The position numbers were made by a program, and so were the translations under genes. Below the pieces are notes generated by a model. It saw nothing but the letters and a program-made list of their open reading frames with translations, ran no database searches and was not told where the DNA came from. From Desulfuromonas sp. KJ2020 (GTDB lineage Bacteria; Desulfobacterota; Desulfuromonadia; Desulfuromonadales; SZUA-540), in NCBI RefSeq assembly GCF_024197615.1, contig NZ_JAKUKE010000003.1:103684-167683 (forward strand): a stretch of DNA of 64,000 nucleotides, in the 5' to 3' direction. Below are positions 17,152 through 24,977 of the stretch, piece after piece. Numbering within the stretch: the first letter of the stretch is position 1; the number at the start of each line of letters is the position of its first letter.

Positions 17152-17183
17152 CGAAACCACGTTGTTTAAGGGAGAATGGGGGC

Positions 17184-17213
17184 AGTATGGTGTATACGAT
17201 ATTCCAAAGTCAA
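17184..17213 (-). promoter_or_regulatory. candidate sigma-70 promoter of the Cache kinase/regulator operon
   Basis: On the minus strand TTGACT (17208-17213) and CATACT (17184-17189) are separated by 18 bp, a short distance before the kinase start. Moderate match only. Confidence 0.4.
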
Positions 17214-17269
17214 GCCGCCGCGGCTGGCGCCGGGCTGTCCCGAAGGACTCCGGCGGTGGTCAGGGGGCG

Positions 17270-18394
17270 TCAGTGATGGCGATCGGGTTCGGCGATCTGC
17301 TCGGGTAACTGGAACGTCCGGCGATAATGACGCGTCTCCAGAATAGCGATTTTGATGATGCTGGCGATGGGCACCCCGATGATCATACCCAGAACCCCAT
17401 AGAGTTTGCCGCCCATGATGATGGCCAGCAGGACCCAGAGGGGGTGAAGGTTGGAAACGCGGGAAATGAGAATGGGGATGAGGATGAAATTGTCGACGAT
17501 CACCTGCGCGATCAGGACATAAACCATGACGATCCACCAGAACTGACCACCCATGCCAAGGTCGGTCAAGGCGATGAGCAGGCCGGGTATCATGCCGACG
17601 ATGGGGCCGATATAGGGCACCAGGTTGGTAACCCCGGCAAAGAGCCCCAGCAGAGGCGCATAGCGGATGTCGGTGAAGGACAGCCCTACGGCTACCACGA
17701 CGCCGACGATAAAGGCTTCGAGAATGCGCCCGCGGATGAAGTGCGCCATCTGCTGGCTGATGTGAAAGGAGAGGTCGTGCAGCATTTCAAACTGGCGGTT
17801 GGGGGCCAGAGAAATCGTGGATCGCAGAATCTTGCGGCCATCGCGCAGGAAAAAAAAGGAAAAGAGCGGCACCAGGATCAGCAGACTGCCCAAGCGAAGA
17901 GCCGATTTGGGGGTCTGCACCAGCAGGTAGCCGACGACCCCTTCGATCAGGTCGCGGGCTTTGCTGGTAAATTCGTAGCCCTGGATCATGGGCAGGCGGG
18001 CCTGCAGGCTCAACTGCACCTCTTTCACAAAGGCGACGAGGTTGCCGGCATAACGTGGAATGTCCGTTCGCAGGGAGTTCCACATATCCACCCATTGGGG
18101 GACCAGCCAGCGGGCGGCCAGGTAAAGGGCCGAGGAAATGAGCAGGTAGACGATAAAAATGCTGAACGTCCGACTGATGTGATCCCTCTCGAGGTATTTG
18201 ACCAGGGGGTCAAGCAGAAAGGCGGTGATCATGGCCAGCAGCAGGGGAAGGATCAGGCCGGCCGTCGCCGTTCTCAGCAGGCCGAAGACATTGGTGGCCG
18301 AGGAGAAGATGGCCAGACCGCTGGCGATGCCGGCCGTCAGTACCAGATAGAGAAGAACGATTTGCGGGCGGGTCAGTTTTCTCGAGTCAGTCAT
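17270..18394 (-). CDS. AI-2E family transporter (PerM-like membrane protein)
   Basis: 374 residues with about eight membrane segments and the family's conserved C-terminal region (GVTNLVPYIGPIVGMIPG). The family includes TqsA, an exporter of autoinducer-2, and ion antiporters, so the substrate is not predictable. It overlaps the upstream cNMP-binding gene by 4 bp and is translationally coupled to it. Confidence 0.85.
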   Translation of the reverse strand: MTDSRKLTRPQIVLLYLVLTAGIASGLAIFSSATNVFGLLRTATAGLILPLLLAMITAFLLDPLVKYLERDHISRTFSIFIVYLLISSALYLAARWLVPQWVDMWNSLRTDIPRYAGNLVAFVKEVQLSLQARLPMIQGYEFTSKARDLIEGVVGYLLVQTPKSALRLGSLLILVPLFSFFFLRDGRKILRSTISLAPNRQFEMLHDLSFHISQQMAHFIRGRILEAFIVGVVVAVGLSFTDIRYAPLLGLFAGVTNLVPYIGPIVGMIPGLLIALTDLGMGGQFWWIVMVYVLIAQVIVDNFILIPILISRVSNLHPLWVLLAIIMGGKLYGVLGMIIGVPIASIIKIAILETRHYRRTFQLPEQIAEPDRHH

Positions 18395-18933
18395 TCGGGC
18401 AACCCTGCCGATTCACGCTCCGTCGCGGCTGATTCGAGCTGGGCTTTGAGGCGACGGATTTCATAGCTGGCACTGTGAAGTCTCTCACTGATGCAGCGGG
18501 TCAGTCCCATGAGGATTTTGTTGGCCAGGCCGAGATGCTTGGGGATCACCTCCATCAGGTCGGCGCGAAAAAGCCCCACCAGTTCGGCATTTTCCAACGC
18601 CCGGGCCGAAGCGGTTCTGCTGGCCGGAGCGGTGAGGGTTGTTTCGCCGAAAAAATCGCCGGGGCCGAGGATGGTTACTTCCTCCTCCTGCCCTGACGGG
18701 GACAGGTGAAAAATGCGAACGCGACCGGAACGTATGATGTAGAGACCGCTGCCTGGATCGCCTTCTTTGAAAATCGTCTCGCCGGCATCGTAGTGGCGGA
18801 TGTGGACGAGGGATTCGAGCAGACGAATCTCCCGCCCGTTGAGATCGGTAAAGAGGGGGATGGTGCCCAGCAGGTAGGCCAGGGACTCTTCCTCGGATTT
18901 TTTACGAAAAATATTGCCCCACAGCGGATTCAC
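18391..18933 (-). CDS. cyclic-nucleotide-binding-domain protein without DNA-binding domain
   Basis: 180 residues. One cNMP-type beta-roll occupies roughly residues 20-140 (FKEGDPGSGLYIIRSGRVRI, then GPGDFFGETTLTAPASRTAS). A helical tail replaces the winged helix of Crp/Fnr regulators, so it is not a classical transcription factor. The start is GTG with ribosome site GGGAG. It probably modulates its partner by ligand binding. The partner may be the transporter encoded by the overlapping next gene, though this is only inferred from coupling. Confidence 0.82.
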   Translation of the reverse strand: MNPLWGNIFRKKSEEESLAYLLGTIPLFTDLNGREIRLLESLVHIRHYDAGETIFKEGDPGSGLYIIRSGRVRIFHLSPSGQEEEVTILGPGDFFGETTLTAPASRTASARALENAELVGLFRADLMEVIPKHLGLANKILMGLTRCISERLHSASYEIRRLKAQLESAATERESAGLPE

Positions 18934-19091
18934 GATATGCTCCCTAAACAGGATTTGGTTACTTGAACCTCCCGGTTCCGTTACGGCTAAAACAGCGTGT
19001 CAGTATAGCAGTTGTCCCGGTAAAAACCAATAAAAACGACGGCTAATCCAGATGCTGGTCTTAAGGGGATTCTTTGGCCTGGACCCCTGTG

Positions 19092-19120
19092 TTGACAGCC
19101 CCTCGGCCCCCTGATATTCT
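19092..19120 (+). promoter_or_regulatory. sigma-70 promoter of the rubrerythrin-like gene
   Basis: TTGACA (19092-19097), 17-bp spacer and TATTCT (19115-19120): near-consensus in sequence and spacing. A ribosome site (GAAGGAGG) and an ATG follow within 26 nt. Confidence 0.78.
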
Positions 19121-19145
19121 TCGCCCTGCTCGAAGGAGGTTTCCC

Positions 19146-19655
19146 ATGGATGTTTTTCGCTGCAGGATATGCACCGAGCCGTGCCTCGAATCGGTCAGGC
19201 CCATGCACTGCCCCTTTTGTGGGGCCCGTCAGGAATACATTGTGCCGGCTGAGGCTTATGAGCCAAATGCTATTGCCGAACTGTCAGACAAGAGCCGCGA
19301 GTCTCTTCAGAAGGCCCTGGCCCAGCAGGTGGACAACAGCCAATTCTACCGGGGGGCTTCGAAGGTGGCCGACGATGAAGAGGGCGCCGCTCTTTTTGCC
19401 GCCATGGCGGCCCAGGAAGCCCGTCACGCCGAAATCGTCTGCCGCATCCTTGGTTTGCCCGCACCCGAAGAGTTGCGCGATACGGGGTCCTGTTCCCCCT
19501 CCCACAAAGAAAATAGGATCGAGGCCGGCAAGCGCCAGACGCGTCTATCCAAGATCTACTCCAAGTTTCTGGAGGATGCCAGCGAGGAAGGGGTTCGCGA
19601 GGTTCTCAAGGCCTTTATCGAAATTGAAAACGACCATCTCGGGCTGGCCGGATAG
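19146..19655 (+). CDS. reverse-order rubrerythrin-like protein (zinc-ribbon/rubredoxin-like plus ferritin-like domain)
   Basis: 169 residues. The N-terminus has two metal-binding knuckles (CRICTEPC and CPFCG). A ferritin-like four-helix domain follows, with the glutamate/histidine pairs expected for a di-iron site (QEARHAEIV, and FIEIENDHL near the end). Rubrerythrins normally carry the rubredoxin domain at the C-terminus; here the order is reversed. By family analogy it would reduce peroxide in the cytoplasm of an anaerobe. The start follows GAAGGAGG, and the gene has its own promoter and terminator. Confidence 0.75.
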   Translation: MDVFRCRICTEPCLESVRPMHCPFCGARQEYIVPAEAYEPNAIAELSDKSRESLQKALAQQVDNSQFYRGASKVADDEEGAALFAAMAAQEARHAEIVCRILGLPAPEELRDTGSCSPSHKENRIEAGKRQTRLSKIYSKFLEDASEEGVREVLKAFIEIENDHLGLAG

Positions 19656-19678
19656 CAGACAGCCCTCACGCACAGACC

Positions 19679-19704
19679 AGCCAGGGTTTCCCTGGCTTTT
19701 TTTA
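19679..19704 (+). terminator. intrinsic terminator before uvrC
   Basis: An 8-bp perfect stem (AGCCAGGG / CCCTGGCT), 3-nt loop and seven T. It ends the rubrerythrin-like transcript. It lies 18 bp ahead of uvrC, leaving little room for a separate uvrC promoter. Confidence 0.87.
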
Positions 19705-19721
19705 TCGACAGAGAGTTGGTC

Positions 19722-21563
19722 ATGCAGGACGTCGACCTGAAAAAATATCCCACCGCGTCCGGCGTCTACCTCATGAAGGAGGCGGGCGGAGCGGTCCTCT
19801 ATGTGGGCAAGGCCAAGAACCTGCGCGCCCGTTTGCGCAGTTATTTCTCCCGGGAGGGCGACGGCCGCGCCCACATCCGCTTTCTGATGAACAAGGTCGA
19901 TAGCATCGAGACCATTGTGACGGATACGGAAAAAGAGGCCCTGATTCTCGAAAACACCCTGATCAAGAAACACCGCCCCCGTTACAACATCAACCTGCGG
20001 GACGACAAAACCTATGTTTCCCTGCGATTGGACCTGCGGGAGGAATTCCCCTTTCTGCAGGTGGTGCGCCAGGTCAAACGTGACGGCGCCCTCTATTTTG
20101 GACCCTTCTCCTCCTCCTCGGCTGTGCGCGAGACCCTGAAGGAGATCTATCGCATCTTCCCCCTGCGCCACTATCCCATGGAAATCTGCCGCCGGCGCCG
20201 ACGCCCCTGTCTGTTCTACCAGATCGGCCAGTGCAGCGCGCCCTGTCATGGTCATATCAGTGCCGAAGAGTACAACCATCTGGTGCGTGGTGTGGTTTCC
20301 CTGCTGTCAGGGAGGGAAACCGAGGTGATCGACATGATTCGCCAGCGCATGCGGGACGCCTCGGCCGCCCTGCGCTTTGAGGAGGCCGCGCGGCTGCGGG
20401 ACCAGGTCCGGGCCATCGAGGAGACCGTGGAGCGTCAGAAAGTGTGGGATGCCGGCGGCGGCGACCAGGATATTTTCGGCCTGCACCGCGAAGGGGGGGA
20501 AGTCGAGCTGGCCGTCCTCTTCATCCGCCAGGGTAAACTCATTGACCGCCGCAGCTACAATCTGGAGTGGCGGATGGATGACGATGAGCTCCTCTCCTCC
20601 TTTCTGCAGGAATTCTACGGGCGGGATATTCTCATTCCCGATGCGGTTCTGTTGCCCTTTCTGCCGGCGGACAGCGATACCCTCTCCGAGTGGCTGGGCG
20701 ATCGCAAGGGCAAAAAAGTGGCTTTGGCGGCACCGCAGCGCGGGGACCGGCGCGCCCTGGTGGAGATGGCGGGCCGCAACGCCCTGGAGGCTTTTCGGGA
20801 GCGGGGCAGCCGGCGTGAGGCGCGGGAGCGGGTGCTGGAAGAGATTCGCGACCGGCTGCAGCTGAGCCGGTTGCCGCAGCGGATGGAATGCTTCGATATT
20901 TCCAATGTGCAGGGAAGTTTCAGCGTGGGGAGCATGGTCGTTGCTATCGATGGCGAACCGGCCAGTGAGGCCTACCGTCACTTCCGCATCCGCACCGTCG
21001 AGGGCGCGGATGACTACGCCTCTCTGCGCGAAGTGGTGCGCCGTCGTCTCAGTCGGGGTCTAAAGGAAGGAGAACTGCCGGATTTTATTCTGATTGACGG
21101 CGGCAAAGGGCAGCTGGCCGTGCTCTCGGCGGTTCTCGATGAGCTGGGGCTGCAGGAGCGCATCGATATCGCCGGCATTGCCAAGAGCCGGGTAATCAGC
21201 AACGTACGAGGCAAGGCGGTGGAGCGCAGCGAGGAACGATTTTTTCGGCCGGGGAGGAAAAACCCCGTCCTGCTGCGTCAGGGAGGCGCTGCGCTCTTCA
21301 TGCTGGAACGGTTGCGGGACGAGGCCCACCGCTTCGCCATCACACACCATCGCAAGGTGCGCAAAAAAGCCACGCTTCGCTCCACGCTGGATGAGGTGCC
21401 TGGGGTCGGCAAAGCCAGACGCCAGCTGCTATTGAAACACTTCGGCAGTCTGAAAAAAATCCGCGACGCCTCACTCGAGCAGCTGCAGGAGGTCCCTGGT
21501 CTGCCACGCCAGGTGGCCGAGGAGGTGCACGCCTTTTTGCATCGGTCGAAAACCCCTTCCTGA
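19722..21563 (+). CDS. uvrC: excinuclease ABC subunit C
   Basis: 613 residues, a normal UvrC length. An N-terminal GIY-YIG nuclease (SGVYLMKEAGGAVLYVGKAK) makes the 3' cut. A cysteine patch (CLFYQIGQCSAPCHG), a UVR motif (EEAARLRDQVRAIEE), the RNase H-like nuclease domain (ECFDISNVQG, ILIDGGKGQL) and a C-terminal helix-hairpin-helix region (VPGVGKARRQLLL) follow. It works with UvrAB in nucleotide-excision repair. ATG 19722 is preferred over the TTG two codons earlier because of the spacing to AGAGAG. Confidence 0.97.
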   Translation: MQDVDLKKYPTASGVYLMKEAGGAVLYVGKAKNLRARLRSYFSREGDGRAHIRFLMNKVDSIETIVTDTEKEALILENTLIKKHRPRYNINLRDDKTYVSLRLDLREEFPFLQVVRQVKRDGALYFGPFSSSSAVRETLKEIYRIFPLRHYPMEICRRRRRPCLFYQIGQCSAPCHGHISAEEYNHLVRGVVSLLSGRETEVIDMIRQRMRDASAALRFEEAARLRDQVRAIEETVERQKVWDAGGGDQDIFGLHREGGEVELAVLFIRQGKLIDRRSYNLEWRMDDDELLSSFLQEFYGRDILIPDAVLLPFLPADSDTLSEWLGDRKGKKVALAAPQRGDRRALVEMAGRNALEAFRERGSRREARERVLEEIRDRLQLSRLPQRMECFDISNVQGSFSVGSMVVAIDGEPASEAYRHFRIRTVEGADDYASLREVVRRRLSRGLKEGELPDFILIDGGKGQLAVLSAVLDELGLQERIDIAGIAKSRVISNVRGKAVERSEERFFRPGRKNPVLLRQGGAALFMLERLRDEAHRFAITHHRKVRKKATLRSTLDEVPGVGKARRQLLLKHFGSLKKIRDASLEQLQEVPGLPRQVAEEVHAFLHRSKTPS

Positions 21564-21651
21564 GGCACATACTGCTCTGCCTGCACAAAAAAACGCCCCG
21601 ACAATAATCTAATGCAAAGGGTTTATTTGGTCTGCTTTTTTGCGGATATCC

Positions 21652-21667
21652 CCATGTCTAGACATGG
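21652..21667. repeat. perfect 16-bp palindrome at the edge of the accessory region
   Basis: CCATGTCTAGACATGG is fully self-complementary. It sits in the AT-rich, gene-free stretch 21564-21812 after uvrC. A looser inverted repeat (GAGACAAA / TTTGTCTC, about 24 nt apart) lies near 21775-21815. No gene was recognised in this stretch. Confidence 0.55.
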
Positions 21668-21812
21668 TAGAGGTTAGGGCCGTAAATACCCCTTATTGCT
21701 AAGTCATAATGTTGATATTATGTATTGGATAAATCCATTACAGGAAAGTTGGCATTGAAGAGAGTGGTCAGCTGAGACAAACTTGCCTTTTCATTATGTT
21801 AAGCATTTGTCT

Positions 21813-22238
21813 CTATTCAATTTGTCGAAAAGTCACTTCTCCATTGAGTTGACAAAGTTTATCTACTCCTGAATCGATTTTACCTAGAATGATTAGACCA
21901 CTGGCATAACCGAAATCCTTATAAAAGATGGCCAGGTTCCCCCAGGGGGCGTACAGGGCGATGTCTCCCGCAGAAGGATCACTGCCCGAGGGCGCCCCTT
22001 GCGTGGACAATTTTCTGGGCAGATCACTGATTTTTTCCGTGCCGGCATAATCTTTAAGCGTCAGGGTTAGCGGCAGCATCGACATAAAGTCGCGACTGGT
22101 TGCATTGTCCATCATCGTCGCGGTCAGAACTGTCTTTCCTGCGGTTATTTTTATTTTCATTGAGACGGTCTCCTCACTGAATGCCGAGGTGGTCAAGGCG
22201 ATCCATAGGAGCGGGAACGTAAATACCCTTTTCTTCAT
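21813..22238 (-). CDS. exported cyclophilin-like fold protein
   Basis: 141 residues from ATG 22238 (ribosome site AGGAGG). A Sec signal peptide (MKKRVFTFPLLWIALTTSAF) is followed by a single domain with the pattern of the bacterial cyclophilin-like family (KIKITAGKTVLTATMMDN, LPLTLTLKDYAGTEKI, GDIALYAPWGNLAIFYKDF). These small proteins occur in reductase/cupin gene clusters, but their biochemistry is unclear. Last gene of a three-gene minus-strand run of exported proteins. Confidence 0.72.
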   Translation of the reverse strand: MKKRVFTFPLLWIALTTSAFSEETVSMKIKITAGKTVLTATMMDNATSRDFMSMLPLTLTLKDYAGTEKISDLPRKLSTQGAPSGSDPSAGDIALYAPWGNLAIFYKDFGYASGLIILGKIDSGVDKLCQLNGEVTFRQIE

Positions 22239-22263
22239 CGGCCACCTCCTGCTTCTCACGCGT

Positions 22264-23001
22264 TTATTTTGCAGCTCGGGCAGCCAGGACCTTTTCCAAG
22301 ACCTGGTTGGCATTTTCTGCTTCCCTCGCACCAACTCTGGACTGAATCACCGCGATGAAATCTTCCATCTGCGCTTCGGTCATGCCGGTATTCATGGCTG
22401 CCCCGAGGTGAAAACTGAGTGGGCCATCCAATCCGGGCATGCTGGACAGGGCGGCGATGGTCGCCAGCTCTCTTTGCTGAAACGTCAGCACGTCCCGGAC
22501 AAAGATATCCGCAAACAGATGCTCTTTCAGGAAGCTATCGATAACCGGCGAGAACTCCTGCCACTTAGCCGGAGGGGGAATCTTGTCCAACCCGCCCAGT
22601 TGAGCGCGCACTTTTGCGCCATACTCATCCCGGTTCAGGTCTGCTGGGAGCGGGCTCGCCTCCTTTCCCATGACATCTTTAATACCTTTGGCCTGCCGTT
22701 CATCCATGACCGCCATGAAGGTGCCAAGCCCATTTAGGCTGCGGGGAAAACCGGCGTACGCATACATTTGCACCAGGATCTCTTTGATCTCGTTGACGCT
22801 CAGGCCTGCATCCAGGCCTTCGTTCAACGAGGCTTTCAGCTTGGCGAGATCGCCGTTGGCGGTAAATGCGGCGATGGTCATGATACTTTCCTGTTTTTGA
22901 TCCAACGCACGATGTTTTTCCATAACGTCTCCTTCCGCGCCAAATGCCAGACCCGTTATGGGCAGCGAAACAATCAAAAGGGCAATGATGGCTGTTTTCA
23001 T
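22264..23001 (-). CDS. exported carboxymuconolactone decarboxylase (CMD) family protein, two CMD domains
   Basis: 245 residues from ATG 23001. A signal peptide (MKTAIIALLIVSLPITGLAF) is followed by two CMD-like helical repeats (about 50-115 and 165-230). The cysteine pair used by AhpD-type peroxidases is absent from both, so disulfide-based peroxidase activity is unlikely. The role is unknown. The close partnership with an exported cupin 10 bp upstream is typical of CMD/cupin pairs. Confidence 0.78.
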   Translation of the reverse strand: MKTAIIALLIVSLPITGLAFGAEGDVMEKHRALDQKQESIMTIAAFTANGDLAKLKASLNEGLDAGLSVNEIKEILVQMYAYAGFPRSLNGLGTFMAVMDERQAKGIKDVMGKEASPLPADLNRDEYGAKVRAQLGGLDKIPPPAKWQEFSPVIDSFLKEHLFADIFVRDVLTFQQRELATIAALSSMPGLDGPLSFHLGAAMNTGMTEAQMEDFIAVIQSRVGAREAENANQVLEKVLAARAAK

Positions 23002-23011
23002 AGTGTTCTCC

Positions 23012-23497
23012 TTACTTCCCCAGATACTGGGCATCACTGACCTTTTCTTTCCAGATGACATTCTTGCCATCGAGGTCACCGGTCAGGACGAGATGTGTCA
23101 TGGGGGAATCGGGTGTGGCCCCGTGCCAGTGGTCGATGTCGGGCGGGCACCAGACGGCGTCCCCGGCCTTGATGGTCACGATTTTCCCGTCCCGCGTTCC
23201 CGTCAGACCGACACCGGAAGTCACGACCATGTGCTGACCTGCAGGATGAAGGTGCCAGGCGGTTCTGGCTCCAGGCTGAAAGGTGACATAAGCCCCCGAA
23301 TAGTGGGCCGTTTCGTTGGCGGGAAACAGCATGTCAACCTGAACATCCCCCGTGAAGAGGTTTTCCGGGCCCTTGAAAGACTTTTGTGACCCGGCCGCAA
23401 AAATCTCCTGAGACGGGTCAGCGGCAAGCGCGGGGCTGGAAAGTCCCACGGCGGAAAGAATCAGGCAAAAGGCTAAATAACGTGATGACTGTTTCAT
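23012..23497 (-). CDS. exported cupin-domain protein
   Basis: 161 residues from ATG 23497 (ribosome site AAGGAG). A Sec signal peptide (MKQSSRYLAFCLILSAVGLS, cleavage after ALA) precedes a single cupin barrel with metal-ligand histidines in AWHLHPAGQHMVV and DHWHG. It pairs with the CMD protein just downstream. The same frame continues upstream to 23644 through a twin-arginine leader (separate entry). A periplasmic metal-dependent enzyme or binding protein is likely; no substrate can be named. Confidence 0.8.
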   Translation of the reverse strand: MKQSSRYLAFCLILSAVGLSSPALAADPSQEIFAAGSQKSFKGPENLFTGDVQVDMLFPANETAHYSGAYVTFQPGARTAWHLHPAGQHMVVTSGVGLTGTRDGKIVTIKAGDAVWCPPDIDHWHGATPDSPMTHLVLTGDLDGKNVIWKEKVSDAQYLGK

Positions 23498-23644
23498 TTC
23501 GATCTCCTTTGTGAGGGCCGATGGTGAGCCGACAGCCATAGCCTCTCCGGCACCGGAGAGAATGCGGTAATGACAGACGACCACACCTCCCAGGGTTGTG
23601 ATGCCCGCTCTTACGAAATGTCGGCGTGACAGTTTTCCGGACAC
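23498..23644 (-). pseudogene. probable Tat-leader remnant fused in frame ahead of the cupin
   Basis: A GTG at 23644 with an excellent ribosome site (GGAAGGAGAAAA) opens 49 codons. These contain a textbook twin-arginine motif (SRRHFVRAG), a hydrophobic stretch, a cleavage-like AMA and about a dozen further residues before the cupin's own start codon. It looks like the beginning of a Tat-exported protein whose body has been deleted. Alternatively, it gives a longer, Tat-targeted form of the cupin. Confidence 0.5.
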
Positions 23645-23704
23645 CGTTTTCTCCTTCCTGTCCCTACTTCTATGTTACCCATCATGGCACGCCCGCAATA
23701 GACC

Positions 23705-23732
23705 ATTCCTGTCGTCTTTTTGCCTATTCCTG
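23705..23732. promoter_or_regulatory. paired AraC-type half-sites between the cupin operon and the regulator gene
   Basis: ATTCCTG occurs at 23705-23711 and again at 23726-23732, 21 bp apart, so both copies face the same side of the helix. It is in the divergent control region of the exported cupin genes and the AraC-type regulator. A similar pair with the same spacing lies at 24861. Confidence 0.6.
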
Positions 23733-23807
23733 CAATTTGGGAATATTTGCTTCTGTGGGCTGGAATTCGGTGGTAGGCTAAACAGAGTACACACACGGAG
23801 AAAAGGT

Positions 23808-24752
23808 ATGGAAATGGAAGCAAATATCAGCACCGATGACATCATAAAATGGGATGCCGTGCAAAAGGCACTGGCCTCAAGCATTGCTCGATGGACCGCA
23901 AATTGTGGTGAGTACCAAGGCGGAATACCCGGGCTTATCCTCCTTCGCCACGAGGCACCAACCGAGCCGAGGATTGGCCTGACCGAGCCGAGCATCTGCA
24001 TGATCGCGCAAGGGGCCAAACGGATACATCTCGAAGATGAGTCGTTTGATTATGATGCCCACAACTACCTGCTCTCCTCGATACACCTACCCTCCACCTA
24101 TCAGGTCACGACAGCCTGCCCTGACGAACCCTACCTGGGCCTTGTCCTGAAATTTGACATGCGAGAACTGTCGCAGCTCATGATTGACAGCCATTTGCCC
24201 TCCCCCCGCTCCAAGGGGGTCGATCGCGGGATGGCAACCGGCGAAGTCACCCTGCCGCTTCTCAGCGCGGTTCAAAAGCTCGTCGCTCTCCTCGACACCC
24301 CGGCGGACATCCCCATCCTTGCCCCTTTGCTGCACAGGGAAATCCTGTATCGCCTCCTCGTCAGCGAGCAGGGAGACAAATTGCGCCAAATCGCCTCGGC
24401 AGGGAGTCGCACCCATCAGGTGGCACGCGCCCTCGACTGGCTCAAGAGCAACTATTCACAGCAACTGAAGATCGAGGAACTTGCCGCCATGGCGAACATG
24501 AGTCCCTCAAGTTTCCATAGCCACTTTCGATCCATGACCTCGTTCAGCCCTCTCCAATACCAGAAACACCTCCGCCTTCAGGAAGCCAGGCGCCTCATGC
24601 TGGCCGAGGATCTGGATGCGACCAGGGCGGCGTTCCAGGTTGGCTATGAAAGCTCATCGCAGTTCAGCCGTGAATACAGTCGCCTGTTTGGCGCGCCCCC
24701 CTTACGCGATGTCGCGAAATTGCGGCATGCAGAAGCCGGACAACCCAACTAG
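23808..24752 (+). CDS. AraC-family transcriptional regulator (YqhC-like)
   Basis: 314 residues from ATG 23808 (ribosome site GGAGAAAAGG). The N-terminal domain has the cupin-like pattern of the AraC_N family (EPSICMIAQGAKRIHLEDES, HNYLLSSIHLPSTY) also found in E. coli YqhC. The C-terminus carries two helix-turn-helix units (IEELAAMANMSPSSFHSHFR, and ARAAFQVGYESSSQFSREY with the typical AraC signature). It is flanked by a cupin/CMD operon on one side and a Fe-alcohol dehydrogenase/aldo-keto reductase operon on the other, and it probably controls both. YqhC responds to aldehydes; the inducer here is unknown. Confidence 0.88.
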   Translation: MEMEANISTDDIIKWDAVQKALASSIARWTANCGEYQGGIPGLILLRHEAPTEPRIGLTEPSICMIAQGAKRIHLEDESFDYDAHNYLLSSIHLPSTYQVTTACPDEPYLGLVLKFDMRELSQLMIDSHLPSPRSKGVDRGMATGEVTLPLLSAVQKLVALLDTPADIPILAPLLHREILYRLLVSEQGDKLRQIASAGSRTHQVARALDWLKSNYSQQLKIEELAAMANMSPSSFHSHFRSMTSFSPLQYQKHLRLQEARRLMLAEDLDATRAAFQVGYESSSQFSREYSRLFGAPPLRDVAKLRHAEAGQPN

Positions 24753-24787
24753 CGCCCCACAATCCCTCCATCTGCAAACCCACCGTT

Positions 24788-24822
24788 AAAGGCCCGTTCA
24801 CGAATGAACCGGCCTTTCTTTT
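24788..24822 (+). terminator. intrinsic terminator after the AraC-type gene
   Basis: AAAGGCC-C-GTTCA and TGAAC-C-GGCCTTT form a 12-bp stem with one C/C mismatch and a CGAA loop, followed by TCTTTT. Confidence 0.8.
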
Positions 24823-24860
24823 CCACCGATCAACTCCCGGCGAAATGTGCACTAAATCCT

Positions 24861-24888
24861 ATCCCTGTAGGATCGTGCAATCTTCCTG
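24861..24888 (+). promoter_or_regulatory. paired AraC-type half-sites upstream of the Fe-alcohol dehydrogenase operon
   Basis: ATCCCTG (24861-24867) and CTTCCTG (24882-24888) are 21 bp apart. They resemble the ATTCCTG pair at 23705 in both sequence and spacing. The second copy lies just ahead of a possible -10 (TATTTA at 24899), where an activator would touch the polymerase. Confidence 0.55.
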
Positions 24889-24977
24889 TTGTTCTGTGTA
24901 TTTAAAAATCCCTTTTGAGAACCTACGATATACCCAACAAAAGGCGACAATTCAAACCCTTCACAAGGAGACAGGAA

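Noticed and set aside
17327-18466. 379-residue open frame on the plus strand
   Set aside because: Antisense to the AI-2E-family gene; extremely Gln/Asp/His-rich, typical of a shadow of membrane-protein codons.
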